A DNA stretch of 44,539 nucleotides. Origin: Candidatus Adlerbacteria bacterium. GTDB taxonomy: Bacteria; Patescibacteriota; Minisyncoccia; Phycocordibacterales; SBAW01. This document shows positions 7,851 through 15,405 of this stretch, piece after piece. The stretch lies in NCBI GenBank assembly GCA_903819895.1, contig CAIJFH010000003.1:1-44539 (forward strand), written 5' to 3'. Each line of letters begins with the position of its first letter. The stretch's first letter is position 1. Position numbers and translations under genes: made by a program. The notes below the pieces were generated by a model. It searched no databases. It saw only the letters and a program-made list of their open reading frames with translations, and was not told the DNA's origin.

Positions 7851-8156
7851 ATGGACAAAGAAACACGAGAGAAGATGGTCGCCGAGTGGGGGTTGGGCGC
7901 GTTTACGCCAGAGCAGCAAGATGAGTTTATCGACAAGATTGGGCAGGCACTGTACCAGAGCGTCGTGATGCGCGCGACCGACGAGATGTCCGACGAGGAG
8001 CAAGAGGTGTTTGAGACATTTCTCGAACAAGCGGGAGACAAGGCCGACCTCTTTACTGTGCTCGACTATTTGCATCAAAACGTGACGGGGTTTGACGAAA
8101 TGCTTGCCGAGGAGACAGAGAAGTTGAAGAAGGAGTTGCTCAACCCAGCGGCGTAA
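7851..8156 (+). CDS. Small acidic DUF5663-like protein
   Basis: The product is 101 residues, all-helical and acidic, without signal or membrane segments. The pattern LGAFTPEQQDEFIDKIGQAL...DEMSDEEQEVFETFLEQ is typical of the DUF5663-like helical proteins that are frequent in CPR genomes. Their function is unknown. I assign the family from memory of this pattern, not from a search. It lies 37 bp downstream of the 703-residue membrane protein and is probably cotranscribed with it. The helicase gene that follows has its own promoter. Confidence 0.75.
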   Translation: MDKETREKMVAEWGLGAFTPEQQDEFIDKIGQALYQSVVMRATDEMSDEEQEVFETFLEQAGDKADLFTVLDYLHQNVTGFDEMLAEETEKLKKELLNPAA

Positions 8157-8189
8157 ATCAACGCACTCCACACTGTTTCATGCATAGGA

Positions 8190-8198
8190 TGGTATAGT
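8190..8198 (+). promoter_or_regulatory. Extended -10 element of the helicase gene
   Basis: TGG-TATAGT (TGn extended -10) ends 6 nt before ATG 8205, so the predicted +1 is the A of the start codon. No clear -35 is seen, as is common with extended -10 promoters. Confidence 0.6.
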
Positions 8199-8204
8199 GC
8201 TTGG

Positions 8205-10232
8205 ATGTCACATACCGATACGTTAAACCCGGCGCAGCGCGAGGCCGTGCTGTGTACCGAGGGGCCACTCTTGGTGCTCGCGGGCGCAGGCGCGGGCAAG
8301 ACGCGGGTGATCGCCCACCGCATTTTAGAGATTGTGAAGCGCGGCACCGAGCCGGAGCATATCCTCGCGATTACTTTTACCAACAAAGCCGCCAGCGAGA
8401 TGCGCGAGCGTGTGCTTGGGCTCTTGCGCGAGCAGGGCGCGCTGCCACCTGAAACCACCTCGTACGCGCATCATGCACAAAAATCGACGCCCGGTTTTTT
8501 TGGCCGAGCGGGAGAACCGTTCGTATCCACCTTTCACTCACTCGGACTTTTAATACTAAAAGAGAATTTCAAAGCGCTGGGCTACAAGCGAACACCAGCG
8601 ATCTACGACCGCACCGACTCGATGCGCGAGATCAAAGCCGCGATGAAACAACTCGGCATCGAGGACATGGAACCAAGGACTGTTCTTAGTATTATTTCCA
8701 AAACAAAAGGGCAGGGGATGGCGCTCGAGGAGTTTATCAACCGCGGCGAGAACTTTCGCGACCGCGCGGTCGCCTCGGTATGGAACCTCTACGACCAAGC
8801 ACTGCGCAAAGATGCTGCTGTGGACTTTGACGACCTGCTGCTGCGCTCGATGCGCTTTCTGGAGATCAACGCCGAGGCACGAGCACGCTACCAAGCCCGC
8901 TGGACACATATCCACATCGACGAGTATCAAGACACCAATCGCGTGCAAGCACAGATGGCAGGGTTGTTGGTGGGCCCCGCGCGCAACATCTGCGCAGTGG
9001 GCGATATCGACCAAACCATCTATGGCTGGCGCGGCGCAGAGATTGCCAACATCATCCAATTTGAGCGGACATACCCTGGCGCCCGCGCGGTGCTACTGGA
9101 AGAGAACTACCGCTCGACACAAAAGATACTCGACGCCGCCAACACGGTGATTGCTAAAAATCCCAACCGGCCAGAAAAGAATTTGTTTACCAAAAACCGC
9201 GAGGGCGAGCAGCTGAGCGTCTATCAAGCGTTCGACGAGACAGACGAGGCCGGGTTTATCGCGCGCAAGATGGGCGAGTTGTTGCGGGAGGGCGCGCCCG
9301 ATGGCACCCCGCTGCGACCGCGCGACTTTGCGATACTCTACCGCGCCAACTTTCAATCCCGCGCGATCGAGGAGCAGCTGCTTGCCGCAGAGATCCCACA
9401 CCAAGTGCTCGGCACACGCTTTTTTGAGCGCAAGGAAGTCAAAGATACGCTGTCGTTTATCCGCGCCGCCTTACTCGACACGCCCGCCGACCTGCACCGC
9501 GTGATGCAGGTGCTGCCCGGCATCGGCAAGGTGACCGCGTTAAAAATCCTTGCAGGACAAGAGGACACTCTGCGTGGCGCGACTGCACAAAAGGTGCAGG
9601 CGATGCGCGCGCTGCTTGGCCGTATCCGCGACAAAGCGGGGCAGCTGCCACCGTCGCAACTGATACAATTTGTCGCCACCGAGTCGGGGATGGAAAAAAT
9701 GTTTAAGGAGGACAAACTCGAAGGGGCAGAGCGGCTCGAGAACCTCCGCGAGCTTGGGGTCTTGGCGGCGCGATACGACTCGCTACCAACCTACCAAGCA
9801 GACCCCTCGAATACCTCGGGGCAAGCAACCGCAAATGAGACGCGCCCGGCGCTTGAGACGTTTTTAGAATCCGCAGCGCTCGCGAGCGATCAAGATGAGT
9901 TGAAGGATGACGCAAACGCCGCACGCCTCATGACGGTGCATGCGTCCAAAGGGCTTGAGTTCCCGGTCGTGTTTATCACCGGACTTGAGGAAGGGCTCTT
10001 CCCCTATGAGCGGGAGGGGGAAAGCAAGGATGACCAGGAGGAGGAGCGGCGGCTGTGCTATGTCGCGATTACTCGTGCCGAGCGCAAGGTGTTTCTCACC
10101 TATGCGTCCTACCGCACAATTTTTGGATCCAAAAACGCGACCATCCGCTCGCAGTTTATCAGCGACATCCCCGAGCACTTGCTGGAGTGGGAATCACCCG
10201 AGCGCCTGGGCAAAACCATCTACCTGGACTAG
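8205..10232 (+). CDS. pcrA: UvrD/PcrA/Rep-type SF1A DNA helicase
   Basis: A 3'-5' DNA helicase of 675 residues, acting in repair and replication-fork clearing. The SF1A motifs appear in order: Q-motif LNPAQREAV; Walker A AGAGAGKT (residues 26-33); AITFTNKAASEMRER; Walker B DEYQDTN (239-245); GDIDQTIYGWRGA; EENYRST; VHASKGLEFPVVF; and AITRAERKVFLTYA near the end. The length is a little under the usual 720 or so, because the C-terminal Tudor-like tail of PcrA is absent. UvrD and PcrA cannot be told apart with confidence. The ATG is the first possible start and directly follows the extended -10 element, so the mRNA is probably leaderless. A perfect DnaA-box 9-mer lies 12 bp after the stop. Confidence 0.95.
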   Translation: MSHTDTLNPAQREAVLCTEGPLLVLAGAGAGKTRVIAHRILEIVKRGTEPEHILAITFTNKAASEMRERVLGLLREQGALPPETTSYAHHAQKSTPGFFGRAGEPFVSTFHSLGLLILKENFKALGYKRTPAIYDRTDSMREIKAAMKQLGIEDMEPRTVLSIISKTKGQGMALEEFINRGENFRDRAVASVWNLYDQALRKDAAVDFDDLLLRSMRFLEINAEARARYQARWTHIHIDEYQDTNRVQAQMAGLLVGPARNICAVGDIDQTIYGWRGAEIANIIQFERTYPGARAVLLEENYRSTQKILDAANTVIAKNPNRPEKNLFTKNREGEQLSVYQAFDETDEAGFIARKMGELLREGAPDGTPLRPRDFAILYRANFQSRAIEEQLLAAEIPHQVLGTRFFERKEVKDTLSFIRAALLDTPADLHRVMQVLPGIGKVTALKILAGQEDTLRGATAQKVQAMRALLGRIRDKAGQLPPSQLIQFVATESGMEKMFKEDKLEGAERLENLRELGVLAARYDSLPTYQADPSNTSGQATANETRPALETFLESAALASDQDELKDDANAARLMTVHASKGLEFPVVFITGLEEGLFPYEREGESKDDQEEERRLCYVAITRAERKVFLTYASYRTIFGSKNATIRSQFISDIPEHLLEWESPERLGKTIYLD

Positions 10233-10244
10233 CCAAAAAGGGGC

Positions 10245-10253
10245 TGTGGATAA
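10245..10253 (-). promoter_or_regulatory. Isolated DnaA-box 9-mer (TGTGGATAA)
   Basis: An exact match to the bacterial DnaA-box consensus (TTATCCACA on the minus strand), bracketed by GGGG and CCCC, so it could sit in a small hairpin. It lies about 17 kb from the dnaA region and just upstream of the promoter for the lipoprotein gene. A role is not established. Confidence 0.4.
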
Positions 10254-10270
10254 CCCCGCTTGCCGCGCAC

Positions 10271-10299
10271 TTGACAAAAAAATTAGATTGCTTTTAAAT
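10271..10299 (+). promoter_or_regulatory. Sigma70-like promoter of the small lipoprotein gene
   Basis: The -35 TTGACA (10271-10276), a 17-bp spacer and the -10 TTAAAT (10294-10299) are seen. It predicts a leader of about 78 nt before ATG 10384, in contrast to the many leaderless-type promoters in this window. Confidence 0.65.
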
Positions 10300-10383
10300 A
10301 GTGGCAGATGGTCTCTCTCTTTTAAAAGGTGCGAAGGGGGAGACGCCTGGGTTGAAAAAGCACCAAACAAATGGGGGCTAAAG

Positions 10384-10545
10384 ATGTTTAATATGTTTCT
10401 CAGGGTGGTTGCCCTGATGCTGCTGGCAGCGACGACGTTGCCGCTCGGCGGGTGCGGCATCTATGCTGACAGCATGGCCAGCGCTGTCAACGGAGGGATG
10501 GCGAAGTTGTATCCCTCCGCGTACCCGCAGCAGGCCGCGCGGTAG
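10384..10545 (+). CDS. Small lipoprotein-like peptide (53 aa)
   Basis: The product begins with a charged-then-hydrophobic signal sequence (MFNMFLRVVALMLLAATTLPLGGC) with a lipobox-like LGGC and the modified cysteine at residue 24. A mature part of only about 30 residues follows, without a recognised domain. It would be a lipid-anchored surface peptide. Support comes from its own sigma70-like promoter (10271-10299), a leader with possible secondary structure (GTCTC near 10311 can pair with GAGAC near 10341), and a very strong terminator right after the stop. This is the pattern of a short, highly transcribed monocistronic unit. The RBS is weak (GGGGG, 7 nt before the ATG). A longer frame reaching upstream covers the helicase gene and is not credible. 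Confidence 0.65.
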   Translation: MFNMFLRVVALMLLAATTLPLGGCGIYADSMASAVNGGMAKLYPSAYPQQAAR

Positions 10546-10567
10546 CAACAACACGTGCCGGTGCTTT

Positions 10568-10618
10568 AGGTCGGAGAGTATGTCTCACCAACACACTCTC
10601 CGACCTTTCGCTATTTTG
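10568..10618 (+). terminator. Rho-independent terminator after the lipoprotein gene
   Basis: A perfect 12-bp stem, AGGTCGGAGAGT (10568-10579) with ACTCTCCGACCT (10595-10606), and a 15-nt loop are followed by a T-rich stretch (TTCGCTATTTTGT). Confidence 0.8.
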
Positions 10619-10681
10619 TACATACCTAGGAAAAACAGGGTATTTGAACTAGAGTGGAGCAGCAAGAGATTATATATCGGT

Positions 10682-11515
10682 ATGCTCAAAAAGAAATCAC
10701 TCGGGCAGAATTTTTTACACACTGCGCACTATGTGCGGGCGGTTGCCGACGCGGGCGAGGTGGCCGCAGGGGACACGGTGCTTGAGGTGGGCCCCGGCGA
10801 CGGCGCGCTCACGAGCGAGCTTTTAGCGCGTGGCGCAATTGTGTTGGCGATTGAGAAGGATCATCGCCTTATCCCGCTCCTGCAAGAGAAATTTAAAGAC
10901 GCGATTGTGCGCGAGCAGCTCTATTTGGTCGAGGGCGACGCGCTGGAGCTGTTGCCCGGGCGGCTGGGCCTGCGCTCGGGCGAGTTTAAAGTGGTGGCAA
11001 ACATCCCGTACAACATCACGGGCGCCCTACTGCGCGCGCTCCTGTCGGGCGATACGCAACCAAACGTGTTGGTATTTTTAATACAAAAAGAGGTGGCGCA
11101 ACGGGTGGTTGCAAAGTCATCGTCATCTAAAGCGCGACCGCAAGAGAGCATCTTGTCGCTGTCGGTCAAAGCATATGGCACACCAACGTATGTTAAAACC
11201 GTGCCGCGTGGCGCGTTTAACCCGCCACCCAATGTCGACTCGGCGATCCTCCGCGTCGCCAACATTTCGCGCAAGAACTTTTCCTCAACCCAGCACGAGC
11301 AGCAATTTTTCAACCTCATCAAAGCCGGGTTTGCCCAAAAGCGAAAGCTCCTGCGCCGCAATATCGAACGCGTGCTTGGCGCGGAGACGCTTGCACTCCT
11401 CCACAAAGCGAGTATTGCCGAAACCGCACGTGCCGAAAACGTACCGCTCGAAAAGTGGCTTACACTTGCCGAACAAAAACAGACGCAGCCAGATTCTCCT
11501 TCAATATCAAATTAG
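10682..11515 (+). CDS. rsmA: 16S rRNA adenine-N6 dimethyltransferase RsmA (KsgA)
   Basis: The enzyme dimethylates two adjacent adenines in the 3'-terminal helix of 16S rRNA, using SAM, during 30S maturation. The 277-residue protein opens with the family start KKKSLGQNFL. It has SAM motif I EVGPGDGALT (residues about 35-44), the acidic motif II end AIEKD, and catalytic motif IV NIPYN (107-111). A C-terminal helical domain includes FAQKRKLLRRNI. The length is normal. The start is set at ATG 10682 because the conserved N-terminus begins there; the frame runs upstream through the lipoprotein gene and terminator, which cannot be coding. TTATAT (10670-10675) ends 6 nt before the ATG. Its last 4 bp overlap the convergent gene at 11512. 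Confidence 0.95.
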   Translation: MLKKKSLGQNFLHTAHYVRAVADAGEVAAGDTVLEVGPGDGALTSELLARGAIVLAIEKDHRLIPLLQEKFKDAIVREQLYLVEGDALELLPGRLGLRSGEFKVVANIPYNITGALLRALLSGDTQPNVLVFLIQKEVAQRVVAKSSSSKARPQESILSLSVKAYGTPTYVKTVPRGAFNPPPNVDSAILRVANISRKNFSSTQHEQQFFNLIKAGFAQKRKLLRRNIERVLGAETLALLHKASIAETARAENVPLEKWLTLAEQKQTQPDSPSISN

Positions 11516-11883
11516 ATAGGACTCACTTGCTCTAACTCCATACGCAGCCCCGGTAAGGCAAAAAAAGGATAGTAACTGATTACGCACATGTACGGTATAT
11601 CAAATAATCCTAAAATCTCCTGCCCAGGATGAGAAGGGGGGATACCAATAGTGCCTGGAGTCCAGATATACGGCAATGGTGCTAGATAAGGTGGTCGCGC
11701 CGAGAGCACAAGTGTGTATATGCCTCCATTCAGACAGGCGGGGTAATAATAAGAGATTCTCCCACCAAACGAATTTTCTCCCACAACGGCTTGCGCTTTT
11801 GAAGTGGGGAGACATAGCGCAACACCAAAACCAATAGCGACGATAAAAACAGCAAGGAGTTTGAAATGATGCAGGTGGCGCAT
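11512..11883 (-). CDS. Small secreted protein of CPR type (123 aa)
   Basis: The product has a signal peptide (MRHLHHFKLLAVFIVAIGFGVALCL..., cleavage near SKAQA, residues 28-32) and a mature domain of about 90 residues. The domain carries the pattern FGGRISYYYPACLNGG, then IWTPGTIGIPPS, then PGQEILG and PYMCVISYY. The two cysteines of the mature part could form a disulfide. I recall similar short FGG..C..G/WTPGT proteins in other Parcubacteria; no function is known to me. The start is ATG 11883 because the signal peptide begins there. GGAGG lies only 1 nt before the ATG, too close for normal use, and TATACT lies 8 nt before it. The gene is divergent from the T4SS-like operon and shares a symmetric promoter with it, so the two are probably linked in function. 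Confidence 0.75.
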   Translation of the reverse strand: MRHLHHFKLLAVFIVAIGFGVALCLPTSKAQAVVGENSFGGRISYYYPACLNGGIYTLVLSARPPYLAPLPYIWTPGTIGIPPSHPGQEILGLFDIPYMCVISYYPFFALPGLRMELEQVSPI

Positions 11884-11891
11884 ACCTCCAC

Positions 11892-11920
11892 AGTATATAC
11901 TAAAAATAATCCTGTATACT
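11892..11920. promoter_or_regulatory. Symmetric divergent promoter (AGTATA-N17-TATACT)
   Basis: TATACT on the plus strand (11915-11920) ends 7 nt before ATG 11928. TATACT on the minus strand (11892-11897) ends 8 nt before ATG 11883. They are separated by exactly 17 bp, so each -10 occupies the other's -35 position. Both mRNAs would be nearly leaderless, and polymerase could serve only one direction at a time. Confidence 0.6.
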
Positions 11921-11927
11921 GCTAGTA

Positions 11928-12845
11928 ATGCGCGTTCGAGAATATCTACCCAGTATGCAGTTGTCGCTTTTGTTTGCGTCTGTGTGCGTGGCGGGCGGGC
12001 TTGTATTTGCCGCACACACCATCACGACACCAGCAACTCAATCGGCAACCAACACAGACGCAGTGAGCGTCGCCTCATCCACAAACGCAGCAGCACTCCA
12101 GCATGCCAACTGGGAGGCAACACTGTATGAGATCCAAGCGCAGCAAGGGTCGAGCACGCTGCCGACCCCGGCCAACCCCGCAACGGTCGACGGTCTGCGC
12201 CAAGCGGCACAAAGCAGCAATATGACCGACACCATCGCGCGCACACTGCTGGTCAACCTCGCAAACGCCAAGACGCAAGGGCTGGGCGATGATATCCCGA
12301 CACAAAACCAACTTATCACGACGGCGGTCGAACAGGCGAGTATCGGACAAGCCGCAACAGAGTATACGCTGCGCGACCTCATCATTGTTGCTGATTCGCC
12401 AGCGACACTGCGCGCATACGGCAACGCACTCGCCACGACCCACAGCCCTAACGCCGCAAACGATATTAGAGACACATTTGTGGCAATCGACAACGCCACC
12501 GCACAAAACAACCCCGACCTACTGGCACCACTCAAAAAGGTTGCTAAGGATTATCAAACGATGGAGCAACTCCTCCTTGCGGTGCCAGTGCCACAGACGC
12601 TCGCACCGTTTCATCTCCAACTCATCAACAATTTTTCCAAAATCGCAAACACCTACCCCGACATGGAGAACTTGATTGTCGACCCGGTGCGCGGGCTCAA
12701 CGCGATCCAACAGTATAAGTCGCTGAGCGATGGCACGCTCAATGTGTTTATAAATATCGCCCGGGCATTCAATAAAGACGGTATACTTTTCTCTAAGGAC
12801 GAACCGGGCGCATCATGGGGTGTGCTCCTGTCCGCGCAGCAATAA
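11928..12845 (+). CDS. Secreted or membrane-anchored protein, first gene of T4SS-like operon
   Basis: The 305-residue protein has an N-terminal signal-anchor (MQLSLLFASVCVAGGLVFAAHTI, residues about 10-32). A long, probably extracellular helical domain rich in Ala, Thr, Gln and Asn follows (e.g. TLRDLIIVADSPATLRAYGNALA). No known domain is recognised. It is the promoter-proximal gene of an eleven-gene plus-strand block, and its stop lies 4 bp before the next start, so the two are cotranscribed and probably translationally coupled. There is no Shine-Dalgarno; TATACT ends 7 nt before the ATG. In a T4SS-like context it could be an assembly or surface component, but this is guilt by association. 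Confidence 0.8.
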   Translation: MRVREYLPSMQLSLLFASVCVAGGLVFAAHTITTPATQSATNTDAVSVASSTNAAALQHANWEATLYEIQAQQGSSTLPTPANPATVDGLRQAAQSSNMTDTIARTLLVNLANAKTQGLGDDIPTQNQLITTAVEQASIGQAATEYTLRDLIIVADSPATLRAYGNALATTHSPNAANDIRDTFVAIDNATAQNNPDLLAPLKKVAKDYQTMEQLLLAVPVPQTLAPFHLQLINNFSKIANTYPDMENLIVDPVRGLNAIQQYKSLSDGTLNVFINIARAFNKDGILFSKDEPGASWGVLLSAQQ

Positions 12846-12849
12846 CGTA

Positions 12850-15405
12850 ATGTCAAAACGAATTATATACATCGGTCTCGGCGTCCTGGGCATTGCGGCA
12901 CTTATCGCGTTGCTGTGGTGGATTTTCCGCCCCAGCCCCAGCACCACCCCACAGACCAACCTCGGCACCCCGGTGACACAAAACAACACTGGTGGAACGG
13001 GGACAGGCACCAACATTGGCTCACCCATAATCGGCAGCTCGGGCGGGAGCATTGCTGCGCCAAACGGGTCGACCGCCGCGAGCGGGTCACTGACGGGATA
13101 CAAAGGTACTGCTGGCGGGAGCGACGGCACCTACACCGGCAGCGGCGCACCCAGCAGTGCCTACCTCGCACTGTACGGCACCGGCGCTGGCGTGCCAGGG
13201 TACAGCGGAAGTGCTGCAGGAAATGGATCTATCAACACGGGTGCTGGAGGCAGCACCAACACAGGCGTGGGCGGGACACCCTATAACGGTAATGGGTCTG
13301 GGGCTGGAGTGGTCAGCGGGAGTGGCACCGGAAGCACCAAAAATGGAGGCGACACTACGTATAACGGCAACGGGTCTGGAGCGGGGGTGACCGGATATAA
13401 GGGGAACAGCGCTGGGAACGGAACAACAAACACCAATGGCGGAAGCGGGGGCAGCTCATACAACGGCAACGGTGCCGGGCAGGGCGTCCCGGGATATAAC
13501 GGAAATAGCGGAGGCAGCGGAACAACAAACACCAATGGCGGAAGTGGTGGTGGCGGGCAACTCGACACTCCTAATGTCGATTGGCTCTCGGGATCACCAA
13601 ACACATCCACCAACAGCGGGTCGGGGGGTGGCAACACTCGGGGCAACTCGGGTACGGTTTTTAATCCAACCGGTATCAACCAAGTCGCAAATGGTGGTGT
13701 CGATACCACGGGTGTTATCCCTAATTTTGGCACCGGCAACAACGGCCAACAAAAGAAAGGTGGCATCGGCCTCCTCGGCACCGCACTGGTTGCAGGCGCT
13801 GCTGGGGCGCTCACGTGTGGCGCAGTTGAGTTGTTTACCATCGCCGCTGGAGCAACAGCTGGAGCAACAGCTGCAGGGACAGCAAGTGGCGCTGCTGCGG
13901 GCGCACAAGCTGCAACATTCGCAGCACAAGGTGTTGTTGAGACCCCTCGTCTGCCAATAGCTGTCCAAACCATAGATATTGGGCCAGCTGTCGGTGTCGT
14001 AGCGGGTGCCGGAGTCCTTAATGTTGCAAAGTCAACCCAAGATGCAATGGCGCAAGGCAGCCAACACGCGTCCGACACCACCATCAACACGTTTCTCTCC
14101 TGCATCGCCCGCACCGTGGCAAAGATTGCGCTCAATCAGATTACGAACAGTGTCGTCAACTGGATTAACTCGGGCTTTAATGGATCACCATCGTTTGTGC
14201 AAAACCCCGACCAATTCTTTACTAACGTGGCCGACCAAGCAGCGGGGGAGTTTATTAAGGGTAGCGCGCTATCCTTCCTCTGTAGCCCCTTCCAGCTGCA
14301 GATAAAAATAGCCATCGCCAACAGTTATGCAAACAGGAATGCGATGTCCTGTACCCTCACGGGCGTAATCCGCAACATCAACAACTTTATGAGCGGCGAC
14401 TTTTCCTCGGGTGGTTGGCCGGGACTGCTGGCCTTTACCACCGTGCCGACCAACAACCCGTACGGCGCATTTATGTATGCCAATGTTGGGCTCACCTACT
14501 ATGTGCAGACCGCGCAGGGGACACAGCAGCGGCAACTGTCGCTCGCCAACGGATTTTTGGATTTTAAAAAGAAGGTTAATTGCACCACAACACCAACTCC
14601 ACCACCACCAAACGCAAACAGATCTGTCACACAAGACGCCAGTGCCTCATCCGACCTCGGTGGCGCCAGTGCGCAGTACCAGGTGTGCGACTTGGTCACC
14701 ACCACCCCGGGCACCGTGATCCAAAACGCGCTGGTCGGCACCGAAAATAGCTCGCTCAACGAGTTGGGGCTTGCTAAGGACTTCGACGAAATTATCAGCG
14801 CGCTCATATCGCAGTTGATGACACGCACCCTGCAAGGGCTCTCGGACCTCAGCGGGCAGGATGGCTACGCAAGCAACTTCCAAACCCCCGACCAGCAGCA
14901 GGCGATCGCTGCCGCACAAACCGTCCTCTCGGAGATGCAAGCGGACACCGGCTATGCGCAGCAGTATGGTGGCATCGAGCAGCAGAGCATTAGCGATATC
15001 CAAAACGCGCAGCAGCAACTCAACACGCTCTACAATTGTTGGAACTCGATCGCCACCGGCTCGACCACGCCCGACCGTATCCAAACAGCAACCACCAATG
15101 CCGCAGCCGCATCGACCACGCTCCGCTCGCTTCAGCCGCAGGTGGATGCACTTAACAACAACATCACCAACGCAAACTCGTCGATTATGACGCTCCAGAC
15201 GCTCGAGAGCCAGGCCGTGTCGGCACTGTCGACCGCCGAGGTAGACGCCGTAGATGCGCAGTACAACTCCGCGTTGGCAAATGGGCAGATCTACACCCAA
15301 ACCAACGTCACCACCGCGACCCAAGACCGCACCACGCTGCAGAGCCAACTGAGCGCGCTCAACCAACAAACGGCAAACGGGCTCCACCAATGCTATGCGT
15401 ACTAA
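12850..15405 (+). CDS. Giant Gly/Asn/Ser-rich surface protein with repeats
   Basis: The 851-residue protein is read from ATG 12850, where an N-terminal membrane anchor begins (KRIIYIGLGVLGIAALIALLWWIF). Three regions follow. The first is a low-complexity Gly/Ser/Asn/Thr region (residues about 38-300) with repeated units such as YNGNGSGAGV and GTTNTNGGSGG. The second is a hydrophobic Ala/Gly-rich stretch (about 305-365, GLLGTALVAGAAGALTCG and repeats of GATAGATA). The third is a long C-terminal part with scattered cysteines, ending in coiled-coil-like Gln/Asn/Leu-rich helices. The layout suggests a flexible surface fibre or scaffold. No homologue can be named. It overlaps the VirB6-like gene by 11 bp, which argues for a tightly coupled role in the same envelope complex. 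Confidence 0.8.
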   Translation: MSKRIIYIGLGVLGIAALIALLWWIFRPSPSTTPQTNLGTPVTQNNTGGTGTGTNIGSPIIGSSGGSIAAPNGSTAASGSLTGYKGTAGGSDGTYTGSGAPSSAYLALYGTGAGVPGYSGSAAGNGSINTGAGGSTNTGVGGTPYNGNGSGAGVVSGSGTGSTKNGGDTTYNGNGSGAGVTGYKGNSAGNGTTNTNGGSGGSSYNGNGAGQGVPGYNGNSGGSGTTNTNGGSGGGGQLDTPNVDWLSGSPNTSTNSGSGGGNTRGNSGTVFNPTGINQVANGGVDTTGVIPNFGTGNNGQQKKGGIGLLGTALVAGAAGALTCGAVELFTIAAGATAGATAAGTASGAAAGAQAATFAAQGVVETPRLPIAVQTIDIGPAVGVVAGAGVLNVAKSTQDAMAQGSQHASDTTINTFLSCIARTVAKIALNQITNSVVNWINSGFNGSPSFVQNPDQFFTNVADQAAGEFIKGSALSFLCSPFQLQIKIAIANSYANRNAMSCTLTGVIRNINNFMSGDFSSGGWPGLLAFTTVPTNNPYGAFMYANVGLTYYVQTAQGTQQRQLSLANGFLDFKKKVNCTTTPTPPPPNANRSVTQDASASSDLGGASAQYQVCDLVTTTPGTVIQNALVGTENSSLNELGLAKDFDEIISALISQLMTRTLQGLSDLSGQDGYASNFQTPDQQQAIAAAQTVLSEMQADTGYAQQYGGIEQQSISDIQNAQQQLNTLYNCWNSIATGSTTPDRIQTATTNAAAASTTLRSLQPQVDALNNNITNANSSIMTLQTLESQAVSALSTAEVDAVDAQYNSALANGQIYTQTNVTTATQDRTTLQSQLSALNQQTANGLHQCYAY
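13282..13560 (+). repeat. Degenerate in-frame repeats coding Gly/Asn-rich units
   Basis: A 27-bp sequence is repeated exactly at 13419-13445 and 13518-13544, with a period of 99 bp (33 codons). Related TATAACGG(T/C)AA(T/C)GG units occur near 13282, 13360 and 13459. In protein they give YNGNGSGAG, YNGNGAGQG and GTTNTNGGSG. Copy number could vary by recombination. Confidence 0.8.

Noticed and set aside
13281-14135. 284-codon minus-strand frame opposite the repeat protein
   Set aside because: It mirrors the Gly/Asn repeats as Pro/Leu repeats and lacks a start signal. The plus-strand gene is in an operon.
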